The notes beneath the pieces are model-generated. The model did no database searches, had not been told where the DNA came from, and worked only from the letters and a program-made list of their open reading frames with translations. Shown piece by piece: positions 43,664 through 55,800 of a stretch of 64,000 nucleotides of DNA. Numbering within the stretch: the first letter of the stretch is position 1; every line of letters begins with the position of its first letter. The position numbers and the translations under genes are program-made. Source of the DNA: Reticulascus tulasneorum (lineage: Eukaryota; Ascomycota; Sordariomycetes; Glomerellales; Reticulascaceae); the NCBI GenBank assembly GCA_001557505.1, contig LSAX01000003.1, positions 1,240,001 through 1,304,000 of the forward strand. The letters run 5' to 3'.

Positions 43664-44582
43664 GGTGATTCGTGCGGCAAATAACCGCTGTGTTGAGTTT
43701 GGTAGTTGACCGGATTTCGGGCTGGGTAGTAACTGGGCGCTGAGCGCCGTCTTCTGTGGTTCTGGACTGGATTGAGATTCAGTTATGAGCCAAACCTTTT
43801 TGCTTTTGGGGCGAGTTTTGCTTGTCGTGTGAGTCAGGATGTGGCACATCATGTTTTGGGGTGACACACCAAGGGAGCCCCGCCCCCGCCAAAGCTGTGT
43901 CCCAATGTGGCCCGTGCTGCAAGTGCACGTGCACCACTCTCAACATCAAAACGAGAAGCTCAATGTCGAGCCAGACAGTCCAGTGAGAGAATCATGGCGA
44001 CGACTTCTTCTAACCCCATCCAACAGGCAAGCATGCTATATCATTAATGAGTAGTCAAATCCACAGTATGAATACGAGTTGGGTTCCGAAATGGGGGATA
44101 ATGTGTGGTGGACTGTAGTTTGTTCCCGAGCAATAGATGCTCTTCGCCTGTTTGGCCGTGGTGCTGTTCGGTGGCTCTAAGGAATAGAAGCCTTCCTCGC
44201 GGTCCTGATAAAGTTACGTCCGTACTTCATACAATGTAACCATATCTGTACGTTGGTGGAAATCCTTTCGAGCGTCGCTCGCACCAACAAGCTCTTGGCT
44301 GCATAACATGCTAGGTCGAGGAGAAAGCAAATTTGAGCGACATTCGAGTATTGGAGCTTCAGCTGGTGCTAACTCGCTGGAAGGACAGGTCAAAAGGAGA
44401 AGTGGCGTTTTCGGGGGCCGACGTCGTTAAATCAGAGGTAACATAACCCCCCTTACGCAATTGGCCAGTGCACGCCTTTGCTTCATTCTGCCAAGCTACA
44501 AACAGCATTCTTATCTCGCCCAGCGCAGACCCTTGACAGCAATGGACGGGGCGCAGAAGGGCAAGTTGGTGGCCTTGGGGAT
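43664..44582. other. divergent intergenic region
   Basis: About 0.9 kb between the glutaminyl-tRNA synthetase ATG and the TATA box of the next plus-strand gene. No gene is seen. Confidence 0.5.
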
Positions 44583-44590
44583 TATATAAA
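44583..44590 (+). promoter_or_regulatory. TATA box of the small Cys-rich gene
   Basis: TATATAAA lies 90 bp before the ATG at 44680, a good distance for a short-leader fungal promoter. Confidence 0.6.
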
Positions 44591-44679
44591 CGAAGCATCA
44601 CTGGCCCATAGCAGCAGGCTACACTGGCGACGACCATATCCTGTCTTGTCAATCTCCCCCAGTACTTCGTACCAACAAA

Positions 44680-45144
44680 ATGAACACCAGCAATGTGGCG
44701 GACTTTTGCTCAGCCTCGAATCCATCCTTTCGCCCTATTCCACAGAGTTATGACGGCTTATCGGGCTGCGCGGTTCCTATAAACAGCACATACATCCCAA
44801 CGTTGATTAAATGCTGCAGCGGCTTCGTCGACGACAAAGTCGTCAATTTCAACCTCACGTATGAGCCCTATTACAGCGTGTTTCCCCAGACGGAGCACGA
44901 AGGCCCCGACTGCTACGCCGTATGCAGCGTGGATGTCAACACAATGTTATATACCGACTACGAGAACATAACATCGTGCTTCATGAGCATTGACTCCCGG
45001 CAGAATGCGAGCGAGCCGGGTCGGAGATATTGCGGTGGCTGGGATTCAACGAGCGCTGCCAGTGTTAATGAACCGGGAACACTGAGTCGGGCACTTATTG
45101 GGTTACTTGGGGTTGGAGCCTGGGTTCTTGTATCGATTGCGTAG
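44680..45144 (+). CDS. small cysteine-rich protein with hydrophobic C-terminus (154 aa)
   Basis: A single frame of 154 residues with the start context AACAAAATGA. It has eight cysteines (including a CC pair in LIKCCSGF), several N-glycosylation sequons (NST, NLT, NIT, NAS) and a C-terminal hydrophobic stretch (ALIGLLGVGAWVLVSIA) preceded by small residues, as in GPI-anchoring signals or a tail anchor. No N-terminal signal peptide is visible from this ATG. That conflicts with a secreted, glycosylated protein, so an upstream exon may have been missed or the hydrophobic tail may be a true TM. I do not recognise the family. The TATA box and codon use support a real gene. Confidence 0.6.
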   Translation: MNTSNVADFCSASNPSFRPIPQSYDGLSGCAVPINSTYIPTLIKCCSGFVDDKVVNFNLTYEPYYSVFPQTEHEGPDCYAVCSVDVNTMLYTDYENITSCFMSIDSRQNASEPGRRYCGGWDSTSAASVNEPGTLSRALIGLLGVGAWVLVSIA

Positions 45145-46021
45145 TTTTGTGTTATTTTCCTGGGCTATAAGATGTCATGGAACTATGTACGTGGTACTGG
45201 ATGACGATCGCCTCTTGCTGCTGCTGCTGCAGTGGCTTCCGTGCCATCGTGACCTGGGAGATAAAGGTGAAGACAGTTTTGATTCTCATTGTGTTTATCT
45301 TTGAACTCGGAGCCATGCTCAACCATCACTCGTGCAAGAAGGCTCTTAAACTAGAAGCGATGTTTTGTCCTTTCGCGATATACAGATATTTATAACATAT
45401 ACTCCTTCTATGCCTCATTGTGATGCAGGCCCTGTGCTGTGTAACCAGGCTGAAGTGACCTCGGGGTGGTAAACTTTGGCGCGTTCGTCTGATCCTCTAT
45501 TTTCAGCCCTATGGACCCGGACTTTACTAGGAGTGGGGTTAGGCTCAGGCTAAGGCTCAGTGTCTCTTGTGATGGAGAACTGCACGTATGCTGGCCCGGC
45601 AGTCTGTTGTAGCGGAGGTAGAGATCTTCTAGTACTGGTTATTCGTGCTTGTCATACCTGAAATGTAATCTTGTCGTGAGATTGCCCAGCGGAACTCTAG
45701 GGATCACGCACCTAAAGATAAGTATTTCAGGCCCCTGTGAGATTCATATTAAACTTGGCAATGTGGTGGGGAGGATGGTTCCTCTTGAGTTCCGACATGC
45801 AAGCCAATTGTGTGGTCCGCAGCGTCATCCTAGTGAATAATCAGCCCGACATCCACCCGCTTTATCGCATCTCGAGGCGCCCTTCACTGACCAGTCCGCC
45901 TCACACGCCATCACCACCCCCCAAGCAAATCCACCGCTATAATGCCCTAACAACCACCGCATCCTCTCTCTGCGACCATGACTCCCGTCTCCCGGTTTTG
46001 AGAAAGGCAAGACCCCACAGC
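45145..46021. other. intergenic region, ATL1-type gene promoter
   Basis: About 880 bp with no supported gene. A CTG/CTGCTG run lies at about 45213-45230. The last 150 bp are C-rich and probably leader sequence for the alkyltransferase-like gene. Confidence 0.5.
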
Positions 46022-46572
46022 ATGGCGCGATCCGATGAAGCCGCCGCATTCTTCCACGCCGTCTACAGCGCTGTGCAGGAAATACCGTATGGCAAAGTAA
46101 CCAGCTACGGCCACATCGCCAAGCTCATCGGAACTCGTAAGCCATCTCATTCCCAAACTCCCAGTAATGAGGCGACATGTATACCGACCGCTTCGCAGCC
46201 CAGAGACCGCGCCAGGTGGGCGTGTGCTTGAAGCACCTCCCCGCAGACCCCGGTGCCCGGTTCAATCATGACAATGTGCCGTGGCAGCGGGTCATCAATT
46301 CCAAGGGCATTATTTCACCTAGGTTCTTATGGCTGCGCGATTGCATTTTGAGGAGTGATGTCGCTCACTGTTATCGTAGATCACAACCAGCGGGCAACCA
46401 GAACCAGGCGACTGCCCTGAGGGCGGAGGGCGTGACCGTGTCGACAGGGGCACTGGGCGAGCTGATGGTGAATTTCAAGGATTATGGCTGGTTTCCCAAC
46501 TCGCTGCCTTCAGAGGCGGATGGTAGCGAGGACGATGAGTCGGAAGTCGATGGCTCGGATGAAGGACATTAA
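46022..46572 (+). CDS. alkyltransferase-like DNA repair protein (ATL1 type)
   Basis: The model is join(46022..46136,46199..46322,46380..46572), 143 residues. It resembles the DNA-binding half of O6-alkylguanine-DNA alkyltransferase: VYSAVQEIPYGKVTSYGHIAKLIG, then TPQRPRQVG, then VPWQRVINSKGIISPR. The active-site PCHR of MGMT is replaced by PWQR, with Trp67 where the alkyl-accepting Cys would be. It therefore cannot transfer the alkyl group. In fission yeast, Atl1 binds O6-alkylguanine, bends DNA and hands the lesion to nucleotide excision repair; the same role is inferred here. The last 18 residues are a strongly acidic tail (SEDDESEVDGSDEGH). Both introns close in frame. Confidence 0.92.
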
Positions 46573-47327
46573 CCTGTCAGAGGAATCTCCGTAGAAATCT
46601 CCGTTTAACATGAATGGCGTGCGCGGAATGACATCACAAGGGAAATCAGACTCAGGAGCCTCAATCTTCGAAATAGCCTGTATTCACATCCACCACAGCA
46701 TCGTAACTCAAAAGAACTAAGGTATATTTGCTCCCCCGTCGCTGCGTCGCTCCCCTCTTATTCACATGCCGTCGCCATCGCTTCTCTCTAACCTGCCTCC
46801 TCAACAACTCATCTCAGTATGCCCATTCTAGAAACTCGGCTCTCCCCTCCTCTCCATGCTCTCGTGCATTCATTGCACATCTCGTTTGCTCGCCAAATCA
46901 AACTCGTGTCCAATGGGGAATTAAGCTTTGAAAAAGAAAAGAAAATAGTCATTGAAGGGGAAAGTCGAGGGCCCCGTTGCACAGGCGCCAGCCATGATGT
47001 AGTGGTGTGGTGGGGGGTCGAGTTGTTTTCGCGAAAAGGGGGAATATAGGCTCAAAAGCAAAGAAATGAAAACATGCGAAGCCACCGTTGTGAACGCCTC
47101 TGCCGTTTTGGATTGCCATGCCAGAGAATATATTCAAACAAGTAGGTACAGACAGTACAAAGCAAAAAGCAAGCGGTTGGCTTGTGAAAGTTGGTTGATG
47201 ATGGAGAAGCACGCAAAGCACCGAACAAATGCGAAGATCTGGCGCGAGAAAAGCTGCCCCGTCAAGACGCAAACGAGTCCCAGAAGACTGCGTTCTTCTT
47301 AGCGCCACAGCCGCAACAACCACGCGC
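46573..47327. other. convergent 3' intergenic spacer
   Basis: About 755 bp between the stops of the ATL1-type and kinesin genes. No gene, RNA or repeat is supported. Confidence 0.5.
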
Positions 47328-50300
47328 CTAGAAGCAGTTGAGGGAGCCCTTCTTCTTCTTTTTCGATATGGCATTCATTCTCTCCTCAAGGTGGGCTCGA
47401 GCTGCTTCCGCCGCCTGCCTCTTCTTTCGCTCCTCTTCTACGGCGTGCAAGCTCCACCGGTTGTCTGGCTGTGCTGCAGGCGCCGGTCGGTCCTTGAGCT
47501 CCTTGAGTTCGTTCTCAAGGTCCAAGCACCGCTTGCGCCATGCGTCGCAGTCGGCCTTGACCTTGTTGGATTGCCGCTCGAGATCCGTGAGTGCCTCCTC
47601 GAGGGTGTGGGTGAGCTGCTTCTCGGCGTGCAGGTGCTTCTCGATCGTACGAATACGCGCCTCTTGATCTTCTTGGATTTGGTTGATAGACGCCATGTTG
47701 TCCTTGCTCGCAGGCCGGTGGCCTTGCGTGGGAGTGCTTGGAACGGGACCGTTGTTCGTAGGGGAGCTGGCTGCGTTGCCTGGCAGAGGTGGGAGCGGGA
47801 TGGCAGGTGGCGGAGATGGGAGGGAGGCAACAGACGCGCTCTTGCGGAGGTGGGAGTTTATCGAGTTGGACCGCTGTACTTGGCTGGCGCTTGGGAGGAT
47901 CTCGTCATACTTGGACTGAGATGAGGTTAGCCATGTGTCCTGACGCCGCTGACTTGGCGTTCTTACCTGAAGACCAGCATATTCTTCCCTGAGAGCCTCC
48001 ATTTCGCCTTGGATTCTAGCCCGCGCGGCGTTGGCCTCCTCGAGCGCAGCGTTGCGCTCGGTTTGCAGAGTCGAGAGGCGGTTGTTGGTCATCTGAACCT
48101 GGTCATAATTGGATTGCAACTGGTCCTCGAGCTCCTCGACAAGGCGAGAGTTCTTCTTGTTCTTGTTTTCCAAGTCGAAGATCTTCTTGCGGATTGCGGA
48201 AAGCTGTTCCGTCACCGACGGTAGTGGACTCTTGAGAGTCTCGCCCTCTGCGGTGAGTAGGTCCGACAGCGTCGACTTGACCTCCTCGAGTTCCTTCAGG
48301 ATGGTTTCGTTGATGCCGGAAAGCTCGGCGACGTGGGCCTCAACTGTGCTTGACTTCTGTTGCTCTTGGGCAAGAGCCTTCTGATCGGCGACCAAATCAT
48401 CAATGCGGTCAGTGAGCTTCTCCACACTAACGTCCAAGCCGAGAGCGAAAGCAACTTGCGTGGCAACCTTCATAAGATCTTCCCTGGCTTCGGTGAGCTC
48501 GCTCTCTAGAGCCCTGACATTCTCAGAATGCTCATTCATCAGAACAGCAACCTGGTCCTCGTAGCCCTTCTGCTCCATTAGCTTCAAGTCTTGCAACTCC
48601 CTGGAGTGGTTGTCCTGGAGAAGCTTAAGACCATCCTGGTGAGTCTTGAGCGCTTGCTCGTGAGCAGAAATTTGGTTCTCCAGGTTAGCCAGCAGCTCCT
48701 TGTGAGTACTGGTCTCGGCGGAGGCCAGGTCACGAGCCTTGAGAGCCTCTTCCATCTCGCTTCGCGTGGACGCATGTGCTTGTTCGAGCTCGGCTACCTT
48801 AGTCGCGTTGCTGTTGATGATGGCCTTGTATTCGTCGATCTCATCCCGGAGGAATTTGACCAAGGTCTGTTGCTTTTCATCAATGTTCTTCGCTTCTTCC
48901 CCATTCGCTGGCTCGATTTGTCTTTCGGAGGCATTGGTGTTGACATTCGCGATCTGAGCCTCAAGATCCTCGATTGTCCTCTTCATCTGAGCCTCTGTAG
49001 ATTGCATGGTTTCAAGGGCAGTCCTGTGCTTTCCCTCCCAGTTGATCAACTCTGCCTGTAGCTCCACAATCTTTCGCTCGTGGGCCTGGTTCGGCGCTGC
49101 TGCTGCAACGGAAATATCCTGTGTAGAAGGAGACCCAGCTGTGACGGAAGAACGCAGAGCCTCGACCTCGGCCTTCAACTCCCTCTCTTGGACATCGTGC
49201 GCTTCTCTCATCTCCTTCATCTCTCGTTCATTCATCTCCAGCCGGGTCTTGAGGTTCGAGACGAACGAAACATCCATTGGCGATGCTTTCAAGCTGGAGC
49301 GTTCACGAGTAAGGCCGGAAATGATAGTCATCTTAGTCTCCATCTCCTTCTTTGCAGATGCGACGTCTGCTTCGAGTTCCTGAATCCTCTCTGATCGCGC
49401 GTGAAGTTCGTGCATAGCGGAGTTCAAGTTGAGCTCGAAATTCTGCATGACGTCGGGCTGCTCCTCAAAGTTCTCAGCAGCAATATTACGGAGCGAAGCA
49501 AACGACCTGTGCGCCCGGTCGATGATCATAACGTTTTGGCTTGACTTGCGACGGATGATGGGCTGAGTAGTTCTTGGGGAAGTCGCTTCGTTTGCCTTGG
49601 CCTGCGCCACCTCGGTCTTAAGCTCTTCAACCATGTCAAGAGTGTTGTAGTGTTGCTGCTCTAGCTGAGCGTACTTCTCGGCCAGCTCCTTCTCAGCCGC
49701 CTCCTTCTCTAGCGCCAGAGACCGGAGTCTCTCCACTTCAGTATGGAGAAGGTCCTGGTGCATGAGATCCTCCGTCGAGACGTTCTGGGACTCCTGCTTG
49801 GCGGTGGCAGTCTCAGCATCCGAGGTGTCGACAGTAGCCGGGGATTCCATAGCTGAGGACAATTCCGACGAGAGCGAACGCGACGATGCATATTGTGTGC
49901 CATCCTTGATGCCGCTCGACCTGGCTTCTGACAAAAAAGATGGAGGCCGGGTTTGTGTCGGGGAGGACACAGACAAGACGGAGTCGCGGACATTGCGACT
50001 TGGGTGACGGGCCTCATCGATGGTATCCTGAAGATCGGCAAGCGTTCGGAGAGCCTCCTCGTACTTAGCATGCAGCAGATCAAACTCGTTTACTGTGGTC
50101 TCGTGCTCCACTCGGAGGTCAATGAGCTCTTGGGTGACATTTTCCAGCTTATCGTGAACAAACTTGGACTGAGCAGGGCTCTGTGGTGGGTACTCAGCGG
50201 TGTCTGCCCTTAGACGAGCATTCTTCTCCTCCGCCTTGGGAGTTTCATCCTCGGCGGCCTGGTGTGCTTCGGTCTCTGGGTTAGCCTGATGCTCTTGCTC

Positions 50301-52814
50301 TTCCTCGATGAGCTCCTCCTCTTCTTCGCCCTCAGGAATTACGTCCTTGTGACTGTGACGGCTGACGTGCGAATGGCTTCTGGAGTGGTCCGTGAACTGC
50401 CTACGATGGGGCACCCCATTAGACAGCTCGGGCTCTGCCTCCGGGACCTTGGTATCTCCTTGGATGTGATCCAGTTCGTACAAGAGCGAGTCTAGTTTGC
50501 CAAGGCTCCGCTGGCGCTCAATCACTTGCTCCAAACGATCAATCTCCCGCTGCATCAGCTCGGCATCTTGATCAGCTTCGGCAAGTCGCTCTTCGAGAGT
50601 GGAGATGTAGTCCTCGCAGGTAGCTTCACTTTCGCGCACTCGCGTGATCTCCTTGCGCAGTTCAGAAATGATGGTCGCATTCTTCTCCTCGCCGGACGTG
50701 TGGCCGTCCAGCTTCGACTCCAAATCATGAAGATAATTCTCGGTGCTGGCTTCTCGATCCATCAGTTTCTGTAGTCGGGCTTGGAGCTGCGTGTTGATGG
50801 TCTCGACGTATGCACATTTGGTCTCCTTCTCTAGCAGACTTGTTTCGGTATTGGAAAGTGAACCGCGGGTGCTCGATAGCGACTGCTCAAGGGCCTGGAT
50901 GGTCTTTTCATACTCTAGCACCACCTGTTCGACGGCCTGAGCAAACGAGTTGGAGCGATTTAACCGCTGCGTTGCGCTGTCGCCCAGGGATGACTCCAGA
51001 TGGTGCTGATTCTCTGCGAGTTCATTATCCCGGGCCTTAGCCATCTCGGCAATCAATTTTGCGTGCCGCTGGCTCAGGGTGGTGTAATTCTCCTGGGCGT
51101 CGAGGAGGTGGTTCTGAAGCTCAACCTCCCGCTCGTTCTGCCGCTCGGACCTCTCGCCTGCGGCATGGGTGCGTCTTTCACCCCCGCCCCGTTCAGCACT
51201 ACGGATCTGCTCGCGCAGAAAGGCAACCTCCGCCTTAAGCCGCTCAATTATGGCCTGCTTGTCGCCCTCCTCCACCTGCTGGATCCTCGGTTTGCTTTGG
51301 ATGGCTCGGGCCCTCTGCGCATATTGCACAGTATTTAGCGTTTCGCTGAGATGGAACTCTGCTGGAGTGACGCAGGCGATCATGTAGGTGATGGCGTTGC
51401 CTCCCAGCGAGTCTTGGAGAAGGCGAGTAAGCTTCGAGTCGCGATAAGATACGTGGGATCCGGGCTGTCGTGACGACAATTGAGAAATGACCTTGCCCAG
51501 CGCCGCAAGACCAGCGTTAATCGAGATACCCTCCTTGGCACGCTCGCCCTGGGCCCCAGTGTTCTTGAGCCGCTCGCTGCCGGCTAAATCGACAAAGTGC
51601 AATTTACTGTCCGTGGTAACCCAGGTCTCTGCTCCCGTCATAGCCTCCAGGGGTACGGAAAACCGTTTCTCGACACCTTGGGCCGATTGCAATTTATTCT
51701 TCCGCTGCACCAAATTGAGACTGAAGACGGCATGAGAGCGCGAGGATTTGGCATTTATAGCCGTCGCATCTGTCTGTCGAATTGTCGATCCAAAGTTCAA
51801 CGCGTTCATCAAGTCTTCGACTGAGTTGATCTCCACTTGTCGGAGGCCGGTGAGCAGAATGTTGCCCTTGACATCTTCGCGGATCGTGACGGAACCACGC
51901 TCATGTTGTGGGACATTCTCGGGCACTAGAAGATCCCTCAGCTGCTCGTTGTAGATTTCGACATAGGTAGCTTTCAAAACCCATGTCTTTTCCGAGGACA
52001 GGCCAGAGCCGCTCTGAGTAGAATATCGCGCTGGAGATCGAAGTTGGGACATTGAAGCTCGATTCGATTGCCGTTTTGGGCCATCGAGCTTCTCGAATAG
52101 TGCTGCGGCAGCTCGAGGGATCACACCTGCGCAAAAAAAAAAAAACACAAATTGTCAGCTCCTAGCTCGACTTCGACGCGGAGAACGGAAAATGCGCGTC
52201 AACAATTACAAAGAGCCAAAGGGGCTGCTTACCCATCATGTCCGGGTCGGCTTGTTCAGTCGGTCCTGATGTACCCATTGTGTACGACTTGCCCGCTCCA
52301 GACTGGCCGTATGCCAAAAGAGACACATTGTAGCCTTGCACAAACGCATTGACGCAGTCATTCAGATATTCCCACATGCCCTCCTGTGTCATATCAGGGC
52401 TGAAGACGCGATCAAAGACGAACAATTTCCTTCCCTGGGGCGAGTCGATTGCCAAACTTGTATTCGACGTGACTTGCACCATGGATCGTTGGAATCGCTG
52501 CGGGATCAGATCGTAGCCGGGGTCATTCGCGTTCAACGGCGGCCGAATTCGTACGGCTGTTTTGCGCAGAAGCAAACACAAGGTTAAAAAGCGGTTCTGG
52601 CTTCGCGGGAAACCCACACGCGACTTGAAGCAGGGGAAATGCAGCACATACCAACTTTGACTGCTGTCCGTCCATCCTCGTCGGATGCTCTGCTGCCACC
52701 TCCCGGCTTGCTCGCCGTGCTCATCCGACTATTGCTTCGCGGAGTGGGTCGCACCATGGCGCTCAAGGGTCTCTGGGGCAGATTCCCAGGTGAAGCTGGT
52801 GGTGAGCTGGCCAT
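47328..52814 (-). CDS. large N-terminal-motor kinesin with long coiled coil (kinesin-4-like)
   Basis: The model is complement(join(47328..47915,47967..52126,52233..52556,52652..52814)), 1744 residues. A Ser/Pro-rich leader (1-48) precedes the motor: VRIRPP, P-loop GQSGAGKS (138-145), switch I NAKSSRSH and switch II VDLAGSERLKNTGAQGERAKEG. Then come YRDSKLTRLLQDSLGG and the neck YAQRARAIQSKP. About 1200 residues of near-continuous coiled coil follow, broken by a low-complexity acidic/His patch (near residues 755-800) and a Pro-rich hinge. The end is basic (SKKKKKGSLNCF). The motor-to-neck features resemble the kinesin-4/KIF21 class, but class assignment needs a tree. The last intron (47916-47966, 51 bp) is in frame without stops, so retention would add 17 residues. 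It probably moves on or regulates cytoplasmic or spindle microtubules. Confidence 0.92.
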
Positions 52815-55800
52815 GGCGGAGAGTAGGCGGAAAGGGGGTGCGGGAGGTTATATCCTCTCTGCGTGTCGAGCCAACTGGAGGCACTGAGGCGCCGAGGCAC
52901 TCACTCTCAGAGGCAGGCTTAGGTTGGACCAAGCAGCCGTTGGGTGTGCAGTCAATGTATGAATAACCGCCTGGGAATGTGGTTGTCTTAGGCTGTCCCG
53001 TAATAAGGTAATGCACTTTATGCTTCGCGGACCCACGGGAGGGTTGCGAGACGGTAAAGTGCCTTTTTCCCTTCCCACAAGCAAGCAAACGGCGTCATAC
53101 GGGATCCCCAGGTATTAGGGGAGAATGCCTTTGCTTGTCGCGCGCGGGTATAAATTTGGCGATTTGGGGCCGCCGGGGGTGGGAGAGAAGATGAATGAAA
53201 TGATGACTCCCGTCTTTTTCTCCTGGGTTGTGTTTATTTGGGATCACTGCTATATGGGGGTGTGTGGTGGTGCGTGCCGACCGGGGTCCCGAGTCTGGTA
53301 AAATTAAAACGCGTCGATGGGGGCGGGTGTCTGATTGGGAAAAGAAAACCCACACCCTAGTCGCAAGCCGTTTCGAGATTGTGATTTTGGCGGAGCGGTT
53401 GCAAGGCGACTATTTCGCGATGCGCACGTCGAACGACAAAGACACACGCTCCCAGCCACAGCAGGAGATGCGCGTTCGGGGTGTGGAAAAGGGTAAAGGA
53501 GTAGAAGAGAGGGTAGAAGAAGAGAAGAAGGATGGCCTCGATAAGAGAGAGGGAGGAGAGAAGATCGTGGTCAGGGTAAGGGGAGGGATTTTGTTTAGGG
53601 GTGGAGGGGAGGGAGGGGACCAGAGGTACCTTGTAGCTTACCTGCAAGCTAAACGGTACCTAGGTCAGGCAGGCGGAGGGGGGCAGAGAGAAGCCCCGAG
53701 CACAAAGCAATGCTCGTGGTGTGGTGGTGGTGAACGGCCTCTCTATTCCGTATTAGAGAGGGCCCTGGCTCGCTCTGTCTAGGTATGTAGGAGGTACATA
53801 CGTAATTATGTAGAGCCCAGGGTCGGTGAGCAGAAGGCCTGCTATTACTACCTATTACTGCATACAATTATACTGTAGATTGCAGCGTAGGCTATCCGTA
53901 TCCTATCGCCTACTCTTTCTGAGGAATACCCAGTATTATGTTACATAGTATTGCAGCAATGATCATTATCAGAGGCATTGGGGAAGAGAAGCCAGACAGG
54001 GGTGACCAGGAAGCGTCCGTGACGACGGGGAACGATGTTCAATAAGCTCGGGGGGGGCATGGTCTAGGTTTGGGCTGGATGCGCGACGTGGAGACGATGG
54101 AACACACTGCAGCCAACCTAAGCAGAATGCCTTAATCACATCCTTGCCCGTACTTCCTACGTACATACATACCTACACCACACTCCAGTTGCACAGGCTC
54201 TTCTTCGTCTTCGCCTCTCAAATGAATTGGGGGGGGATTGGGGGTCCGTGAAGAGGAGGGAGGGGTGTGGGTTGTGGGTTGGAAATTTTATGAAATTGAG
54301 CAGAGAAACAAACCCTCCTTTTGGGGCGGATGCACCTCAAAAGGAGGTCGTCGTCCATCATCCAATGTCATCCAACAACCACCAGTCCAGTCCGCCTGCA
54401 CTAACTGATGAATGGCTGCTACGTACAATGATATTCTTTTTTTTTTTGTGGTGGCACTTGTCAAACACTGCTGCGGACTCTCGCCTTCACACCACCCCAG
54501 ATGCAGCAGCTGCAGGCATTTTGCTTCGAAACCCTCCCACTACCGACGCGACCTGGCATAAAAACTTGACCTACTCAGGGGTGCGGACGATTAATAACGC
54601 TCCGAGAAGCAACTAGGACATATGCTAGCGGCACTCGAGCCCAGGCACAGCACCAGTCCCATAGCTGCACCGCACACCACTTCCGGGAAGCCTCCAGCCT
54701 GGACGAACTAGAAGGAAGCTCGCGACACCCAATGATGAGACGGATGTCTTAGTTTGGACCTGTTGGTTCGGTGTGGGTAGTGCCTAGCTCAGAATACTTG
54801 GCAGATAAGTCGCCATGCGCCTGGGTCGGCCGTGGAACGGGACATGGGGCGTCGGTACTCTGTCTGGTCCACAAACGAGTTTACGCCAGCGTAGCCACTT
54901 TGCCCTCTGCGAATTAAAGGGGGGATGTTCAGCGACCTGAGCTCCTCTTAATTAAGTTACAGGTCACTTACCTAGGCGTGTAAAGTGACCGCAAGCTGGG
55001 TTTGGATACGTACACTCTACTGTGCCTACCTGAGGAGCTTCACCGGATCTCGGGCCATCCAAGATCATTATTGCTTTCCTCGGGGTTCATGTTGGACAAG
55101 ATGAGGGAATGCAGCCAGTCAAGCAGCCCGCCTGGCTTGATTCGCGGCACGCCAAATTACCCTCGCGTCTTCGCCAGTCCAGGCTGCTGGTTCCATCATG
55201 GGAAGGCATTGATAATAAATGCCACCTCCAATAGTTGCGTCCTATTCTTATTCCCAACTAATCAGCCCAATTTCACCTCCCCTTTTTCTATTATCTTCAC
55301 CGTTTTGATTGCTGATAAGCTTGTGATCCCCCACTCCTCCCCTGATCCGGCCGGTGGGCTGCGAACCGTGCCAGCGAGCGCGAATGTTTGGCACAGGTAA
55401 ATAACTTACGGACAAGGCCAAACTTCCAAGAATGCAAGATTTGCGCGAAAGGGGCTCTGGGATTCTCTCGCCAATCGCCACTCCCACGCGGCCATTGCCT
55501 CTTTGGACGCTGGACCTCATGTGCCTTGTCCATATCCCCCCTCTCGAACAGCTCTAGACGAAAAAAGAAAGGAAAGACCCTAGTCCAGCGAAGTCCCTTC
55601 CCTCTTCGCTTCCCTTCCCTCCCGCCTGCCGCCGCCGCCACGGCACGATGGACGGGACGACTCGCTTTATCGATTGTGTCGATATTGGTCATCTGTAAAT
55701 CTCATAATCGGGATGCCGTCTCCAGGAATCTGTCACTGGGATCGAGCAGACCACCCTCGTGGAATCGTGCTCCTTGCCCATTTCAATATTCCCCGTTGGG

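Noticed and set aside
53228..53782. 184-codon plus-strand open frame rich in Gly, Glu, Lys and Arg
   Set aside because: It is a translation of the polypurine tract. Sequence bias, not selection, keeps it open.
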